Shown here: one piece after another, positions 58,214 through 64,000 of the stretch
How positions within the stretch are numbered: the stretch's first letter is position 1
How the letters are laid out: every line of letters begins with the position of its first letter
Source: Chionoecetes opilio
Lineage: Eukaryota; Arthropoda; Malacostraca; Decapoda; Majidae
Reading direction: 5' to 3'
Assembly: GCA_016584305.1 (NCBI GenBank)
Contig: JACEEZ010013848.1
Coordinates: 320,501 to 384,500 of the forward strand
Length of the DNA stretch: 64,000 nt
Position numbers and translations under genes: made by a program
Notes under the pieces: generated by a model
Databases searched by the model: none
The model's input: the letters and a program-made list of their open reading frames with translations, nothing else
What the model was told of the DNA's origin: nothing

Positions 58214-61200
58214 CAGGGAGGTCCCGAAGATACGAGCAGTTAGGTTCCACCTGGCATACTCGTAAAGCGAAATCTCGTATAACGAAACACATAACTAATG
58301 GTAAAATATAGGTTTGGTTCCAGGACCCCATCAATTAAAAAAAAAAAAAAAAAAAAAAAGACATGTTTTTCAAGCTAAAATAAACTATAGCAAACACAAC
58401 AAACACACAGCGTCTATATTACCTACACTGTACTACCTGTTCTGTAGAAAAACCATTCTGAAAGAGAAAATAGCAAACAAAATAACATAACTGCACATTA
58501 AATAAACATAAAACATAAATGATGTCATCAAGATCCTCATCAGTCACCAGCAAATGACACCAACTGTTTTTTAAAACTTCTCGAGAGAACCAATCACACA
58601 CGTCACCTGAGACATATTCCGGGCAAGAATGGCATATGACCAGACTGACCCTCTACCGCCCTTATATATGTTCCCCGTCATCTCAAAACTAATTCTCGTT
58701 TTATTCAGACATGCTTGCCGTTTTTAAAGAGTTTTAATGTATCACGATAGTAAGACTATAAGTTAAACAAAATAGTAAGAATATCCCCCCCAGCTAAAAA
58801 GCCTGTGTCTTGCTAGTGTTATTGGTGTTAGAAAGGTGTGCTATGATGGTTGAAATAGTGAATCATTGTGTTATGCGGGCAGGTGGGGCCGCGGGCCAAG
58901 AATTTCTCCGTCAACTCACTGCATGCCCCAGCAGTCACACTCATCATAACATCTATTAAATCACCTCTTATTTAATGGTGACACATGGTGCCCTACATTG
59001 ATTTAGATAATGACACGTTCGTATATAACATCTCACTATAATCACTAAGATGTATAATAACGAGTAGATAAGACATTTTAAGCCTGCACCAACGCCAAAC
59101 CTACAGTGGCCGGAGTGTAGCCCTGGCGCCGCCCCTCCAGCGGCGCCGCCACTCAAAACTTTTTTTCTTGAAGGTAAAAACCCGCGGCGCCCGCTCATCC
59201 GCCCTCACCTTTCCCTCTGCCCCTTTCACTGAAGAAGACAGTCAGCTCCCACGGCCTGTGATAGCACCACCATAGGCATACATCAACACAGCGCGAATCA
59301 TAGTCCGATTCCTCAATGGCGGTGGAGTTCTCGCTCCCCTACTAAATAATTACAAAGACCATCTTATAACTACCTATGGTGCTAATGGTATGTTGCATAT
59401 TCACATTCCACGGGGCTTCATGACGGCCGCGTGCTCCCCCTAGCTGACCTGCTTGCCCTGTTTAGCCTGACAAAGAGCCATGCCCCGCTGCCAGACAGTG
59501 CGCATGAGTCCCTTGCCTTTGTATTTCATCTCTCCTTTACTCATATATATGAATGATATCCATCCAAATGCAATCATATGTCTACATTCACCTAGAGAAA
59601 TGGATATGCTAATAGCATACAAAACAATAATAAGCGAGCCTGGAGAATTCCTACCTCTGCCTAATACCAAGGTCTCTTTCCTTTTTTGAGCAAGTACGTC
59701 TTGGCAAGTCCTGAACGTTATTTTCAGATTTTGATTATATATTCACGGGAAACAAATTTTTGTGGGTTGAGTTAGGCTCTGACATTGTTATTAAGTAATT
59801 TTTTTTTGGGTGACTTGCAATCCAAAACCGCGCATCCTCAGTTTTTCTCTAATCACCGTCAAGTTTTTAGAACTGCTTAAGGATTTTCGTTTTCTTAAAA
59901 AATATCGAAAAAGTACTGCTACATAACAGTAACAGATGCCCTCTATTTTAATAAAAAGTTTGCAAATGTTAACATACAATGAAAAATGAAAAGAAAATAG
60001 CATAGAATAGAATGTATATATTTAACATTATCATGTTTTGAGCAAAGGAATAAGGTATAATTGTGTGCCAGGAGAGTTCAGGTAAAAAAGTTAACGTTTG
60101 CCTAGCGTTGCTCTGGAGCTGTTGCACCTTGACAGGACTATCGCGTTTTGATGCATCCACACAATACGTCAGCCCATCATTGATGCAACATCCCATCTAC
60201 CTGCGTAACGTTCTTCAATAACCTTCCAAATCTTGGTGAAATCGTCACCTTGATCAGTCGCTAGCTAGCACCAAGATTTTCCGCGAAAGTTAGGAAGATG
60301 GACTATGCAAAAAATGTACTTCGTAATACTCATCGTGTTGCAACCAAAGCGTCCTTTGCTAGCTCTCCAATAGGTTCTGACTGCAACACAATTTCCTGTG
60401 CCTTAATTATTGCATGATGTATTTTGCAAGAAAGTTCTTGACGACGTCTTTTGAACATCTTTGAATGAGCCAAAGCATTCTTATTCAAGCGTCTGACATA
60501 AGTACCGTGCTTTCAAATGCTCATACTTTGATTGTGAGCTGTCGAATTTGTGGTACCATTCACAACACACCGGCCTTGATTTTTTCAACTGACAGTCCAG
60601 GAAATGCCAAGATGATGTTACTTCACATACAGTCGCCATCAGTTGAGTATGCCTTTTACAAATTGTTGTCATGAGACCTTAGTTCCTATGTGCAGAGGTT
60701 GAGAATATTATATTTTAAGCTTTCTTCCTGAGTCAACAAGTGGCCTCATGTACAATGTTAGCGATCTCCAGGTTTAAGCACAGATCTCGCGGAGGCCAAT
60801 TTGTTGCCTGAACCCAAATGCTTCTCTCTGAGCTCTGCTATCCCACATCAGAAGAAAGCCTAGCGGATACTTTTGCTATCCACGCCCGTTGTTCCCCCCA
60901 AGAAGGATAAGCGGACACCCATTTTAAGGTCAACACAGGATGACCAATTGTCGTTTCGTCATTATTAGCAATAACCCTCAGTATGCACTCTCACTTTACA
61001 TTCTCCATATTCTTCACGAAAGACAGACGATCCGCGAGGATTATATCGCCAAATAGGGAGACTGCGCCAAACAAATTGCCACCATTGCTGTAGAAGGACA
61101 CACTTCAAGCCCTTCCGCTCTTGAGCTATCACATAAACAATCGCCATTCATTTGCGATTGTAAGTGATTGCAAAGCCCCCTAATTCCTTCAGTAAACCGA

Positions 61201-61916
61201 GAATGTATGGCAAAACACAAAACCGCTCGGCACTTCGAAAGCTACTGCTAGAAAGTGTACTTTCTTGCGTTCGAAAGTATGATACCTTCACTCCTTGTTC
61301 AAGTATGTTTCTCGTTCAGTTTGATGGCTAGTATTTCTGAAGCTTTTTTGGAATAGAGCCCAAATCACGTGTAAACTCCATTCAACTCGTGCCTCTGCAT
61401 CAAAGCCCCTTACGAACTGAATCCTGTGAATGTCAAAATTAAAAAAGAGGGAGCGAGGAATTTTGCTTCTATCTGCGAGGGTAAGCTTGTGTTTCTTCGA
61501 GAAAAAAATTGCACCGTGATTCACCTCCTCTAGAAAAAAACTGACTACAGATTAGTGGACATCAGCATGGCCAAATTTTAGTCTATAATAAGACCTCAAA
61601 ACATGAAAACCCTCCAACCAATTTTTTGTTTTTTCAAAGCGGTTCCGGACACAGTGAATGTATCCCGTAACAACCGTTCAGGTAAAAATAATTCATAGTC
61701 AGTAGAGATGTTTATAATTTTAGTAAATAACTGTTTTAATTTACTTTAGTAAATAACTTGGTAAATTTTTACTACACCCAGTCCTTGAATGTGCGCTAAC
61801 CATTCGCGATATTTCGACCCTAGGTATATTGCAAAATAGACCTCTAATGTTACACATCTCGCTATCATCGGGATTCTCGTATATCGAATGCTCCGCTATA
61901 ACGGGACCTCCCTTAT
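58214..61916. mobile_element. TIR-2 copy M with foreign interior (3.7 kb)
   Basis: CAGGGAGGTCCCGAAG at 58214. The degraded opposite end (tataacgggacctccctta) is at 61898-61916. About 320 bp at the left and 230 bp at the right match other TIR-2 copies. The 3.1 kb between them (58515-61685) does not, apart from the repeat shared with 44490-44735 and a block at 59540-59670 shared with 12520-12650. The right end has scattered single-base insertions relative to other copies. Confidence 0.7.
60400..61524 (-). pseudogene. Unidentified, frame-broken coding-like stretch
   Basis: The minus-strand frames line up end to end: 61288-61524 (ADRSKIPRSLFFNFDIHRIQ, VEWSLHVIWALFQKSFRNTS), then about 60965-61300 with one in-frame TGA at 61148-61150 (LPYILGLLKELGGFAITYNR before it, QERKGLKCVLLQQWWQFVWR after it), then 60481-60672 (SSWHFLDCQLKKSRPVCCEW). 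Composition is ordinary protein-like. I recognise no family. It could be a decayed cargo gene, an unknown transposase or an old viral insertion; nothing here decides between these. Confidence 0.3.
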
Positions 61917-62047
61917 GTACACTACCCCTCCCGAGTTTTTTTTTCGCGCTTGACTTTATTCCGCGAGGCAAATCGCGCTCCACTCGCGACGATCGCGAAA
62001 CTGCTGGCCACATAATTATAAAAACACTTCAAAATGCCTTATTCTAG

Positions 62048-62050
<3 letters not shown>

Positions 62051-62095
<45 letters not shown>

Positions 62096-62120
62096 GTTGT
62101 GTGTGTGTGTGTGTGTGTGT
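62051..62120. repeat. Poly(T) followed by (TG)n
   Basis: 44 T residues, then GGTTGTG and (TG)n. It separates a GAGTTTCGCG-type fragment (61917-62000) from a minus-strand SINE-1 fragment (62124-62195). Confidence 0.95.
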
Positions 62121-62123
62121 CTA

Positions 62124-62440
62124 CAGCGCCGTTAGGCAGTGACCTCCAGGGTGTGGATGGTAGGCCCTGGAGGTTAACTTGAGGGCTGTGTACCTACCGT
62201 ATTTTACAGCTTATAAGACTCACTTTTTCCCCCACCAAAATATCCTGAAAATGCCCTCAAGCCCCTGTCCAACCCAGTAGTTAATGGGTACTGGGTGTTA
62301 GCTTAGGGTTTGTGACCCGCCTCCCGGGTTGGTGGCTTCGGCCAACACTACGTAGAGAAGAGGAGGGAGGAGAGGAGCTTGAGTTGGGAGTCGCCCAGCG
62401 GATGCTGTTTTGGTCTGAGTGAGTGAGCTCTGACACATAT
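62124..62440. repeat. SINE-1 3' fragment, TIR-6 end and SINE-3 segment
   Basis: 62124-62195 is the minus-strand SINE-1 end. 62198-62260 is the TIR-6 end (ACCGTATTTTACAGCTTATA). 62262-62440 matches 10610-10790 in reverse complement. Confidence 0.6.
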
Positions 62441-62578
62441 CTTGTCAGCTGATGGTTGTGTGACAGTGTTATACGGCAATAACACTGTCACAATGCCTTC
62501 CTCCTCTCTCTCCTGTCTCCTCCAGTACCTCCAGAAACCACAGTACCACACACGTCATGGTTAATCACTTATAAAGGA

Positions 62579-62668
62579 GTATTTTGTGGTAAATAGTAAG
62601 AAACGGCGGGGGTGTAAGGTAAGGTGCTACTTATTTTGAGGTGTTACCTATCTTATGCGACACCGGCT
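62579..62668 (+). repeat. Unclassified repeat, partner at 4846-4935
   Basis: Shares ttgtggtaaata.gtaag, cggcgggggtgt.aggt and gtgctacttattttgaggtg with the earlier copy. Confidence 0.75.
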
Positions 62669-62747
62669 GCTCCTGTAGAGAAAAACACAAACAAATGGAA
62701 AAAAACAAAGCAAAACTACAAGCTATACTAAGCCTATTATAATACTA

Positions 62748-63258
62748 CAGGTTGAAGTTCCCAAACTCGGCATCCCAAGACTCGGCAACACCCAAAACTC
62801 TGCTATGGTTCCGGATTTTCCAAAACACGGCAGAACACCCAAAACCCGGCGCGTAGTTGCCGGGTCGGCCGCTAGGTGCCACCACACTAGGCCGCTTGGT
62901 TTCTCCCGCCGATTTGTTTGTTGTTATTGTTCAGTGGTGTTGTGACTGTAGATCTTGTGAGATAGATATGAGTATATGATATAGATATGATGTAGATAGA
63001 GTTGTGTACACTGTTATTTTGTGTACTTCTACAGGTCTGTTATTGGTATTATGGCTCCCAAACGTCCAGGAACACCTACTGGTGGAAGTGAAAAGAAAAG
63101 GAAGAACAATGTGTTAACTATTTCTGAGAAAATTGACCTTTTGAAGAAGTTGGATGGCTTTTTTCCCCCTTAATATATCTACGTTCTAAAAGTCGGAAAA
63201 TTCCATTACTCGGCTCGGCGCTGGTCCCGGGGTTGCTGAGTTTGGGAACTTCAACCTG
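62748..63258 (+). mobile_element. Pogo-type MITE (511 bp) with transposase start
   Basis: CAGGTTGAAGTTCCCAAACT at 62748, mirrored by AGTTTGGGAACTTCAACCTG ending at 63258, TA on both sides. It contains the start of a transposase gene (63051-63173): MAPKRPGTPTGGSEKKRK, then LTISEKIDLLKKLDG. That is a CENP-B type N-terminus, cut by an internal deletion and a stop. Confidence 0.88.
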
Positions 63259-63304
63259 TATACTAAGCAGGAAGGAAGGAAGACGTGTCCCGTACGTCTC
63301 TTAT

Positions 63305-63714
63305 GGGAGGCGGTAGCAGAGTGGTTAGCGTCAAGATATATGTCAAGCTCTAGCACGAGCTTGACAGACGACCTACAAAGTGATACTAAGCAGAAAGGGT
63401 CACAAGAAGAAGAAGAAGTCGCTGAGTGGCATTCTCGGTGATCTGAGTTCGATCCTTGATGAGGTAAATTCCACTTAAAATCTTTCTCTGCACTGTTGAG
63501 TGGCCTAAGAACACCCACACGCTGCCAATTAACTCTATCTTCGATTGCGAGTGCATCGGAGGACACAGGGGGCGGCATGAGCCTTTAATCACAGGCGTCA
63601 CTATAGAAATTCTGTCTGCGCCACCACGGGCAAGAGCCAACCATCACAGCCCTCAAGTTAACCTCCAGGGCCTACCATCCCACTCCTGGAGGTCACTGCC
63701 TAACGGCGCTGTAG
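63305..63714 (+). repeat. SINE-1 copy with an 85-bp insert between its promoter boxes
   Basis: The head ggcggtagcagagtggttag at 63309 is followed by about 85 bp (63335-63420) that is the complement of 12185-12255. The B-box region (GAGTTCGATCC, 63447-63457) and body then resume. Confidence 0.8.
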
Positions 63715-63750
63715 GCACACACACACACACACACACAGTGTGTGTGTGTG
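63715..63750. repeat. (CA)n(GT)n palindromic microsatellite
   Basis: CA repeats run directly into GT repeats, so the tract can form a hairpin. Confidence 0.95.
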
Positions 63751-63769
63751 CGTGTCTATACACGCAGTG

Positions 63770-64000
63770 TATAGAGCATCAATGGGTCTGGAAAAAATTG
63801 ATAGAAATGATCTGTTTGTGTGGGACGACAGAAGTACAAGAGGTCATGAGAAGAAATTGAAAAGGACAATATGCAAGAGGGATATAAAAAAATACAGCTT
63901 CCCGTATAGAAGCATAGAAGCCTGGAACAACCTTGATGCAAAAGTGATTAATGTAAGAAGTATTCAGGACTTCAAAGGCAAACTGGATAATAGTAGATTT
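63770..64000 (+). mobile_element. CR1-like LINE C-terminus, plus strand, running off the window
   Basis: The open frame GLEKIDRNDLFVWDDRSTRG, HEKKLKRTICKRDIKKYSFP and YRSIEAWNNLDAKVINVRSI reaches the right edge without a stop. It is a relative of LINE-I (KKYSFPHRNVEVWNGL) but clearly a different subfamily. Confidence 0.8.

Noticed and set aside
60080..61560. Endogenous nimavirus (or other virus) remnant
   Set aside because: Considered because decapods carry such copies, but no viral motif was recognised and the frames are broken; left as unidentified.

Overview
This is eukaryotic, intron-rich DNA from an animal, most likely a decapod crustacean. The inference rests on arthropod-type CCTAA/TTAGG telomere-like repeats, CR1-like, RTE and Penelope retroelements, tRNA-derived SINEs, and very large numbers of small TA-flanked inverted-repeat transposons. 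No bacterial operon, CRISPR array, rRNA gene or complete tRNA gene was seen. The species cannot be named from the sequence.

One host gene is visible, on the + strand: Mgat1, encoding N-acetylglucosaminyltransferase I, the Golgi enzyme that starts hybrid and complex N-glycans. Four consecutive exons (14739-14885, 31830-32045, 42931-43069, 51943-52047) carry the stem and the first half of the catalytic domain. All have canonical AG/GT borders and compatible phases. They total only 607 bp across about 37.3 kb. The membrane-anchor exon(s) lie to the left or were not recognised. The C-terminal exons lie beyond the right edge.

Nearly everything else is mobile DNA.
1-14738: a telomere-like tract inside a foldback, TIR elements, a 2.2 kb palindrome carrying the same small gene on both arms, a second near-perfect foldback, and a Penelope fragment.
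Intron 14886-31829: a TIR-1 copy, a decayed Tigger/pogo transposon, a 26-bp minisatellite, and two minus-strand CR1-like LINEs each split by later insertions.
Intron 32046-42930: an element with ACCGTATTTGCCGG ends, two RTE copies, a TIR-2 element and SINEs.
Intron 43070-51942: a TIR-3 element hosting three insertions, one of which hosts two copies of its own family.
52048-64000: a plus-strand CR1-like LINE hosting a hAT, a piggyBac-like element and a SINE, then a large TIR-2 copy with an unidentified cargo.

Working family names used here, each with its terminal sequence: TIR-1 CACACAAACCTCGTTTTCCC; TIR-2 CAGGGAGGTCCCG; TIR-3 CACTAGAGTCCCGCAT; TIR-4 CAATAAACCCTTCATGCTCG; TIR-5 CAGTAAAAGCCTTATAACTC; TIR-6 CCGTATTTTACGGCTTATAA. 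The first five duplicate TA and look like non-autonomous pogo/Tigger-type (Tc1/mariner superfamily) elements. The most unusual system is TIR-1. Its copies carry the C-terminal Cys/His region of a non-LTR retrotransposon, and in several copies this region, with its junction to the host element, has grown into an in-frame 153-bp (51-codon) tandem array.
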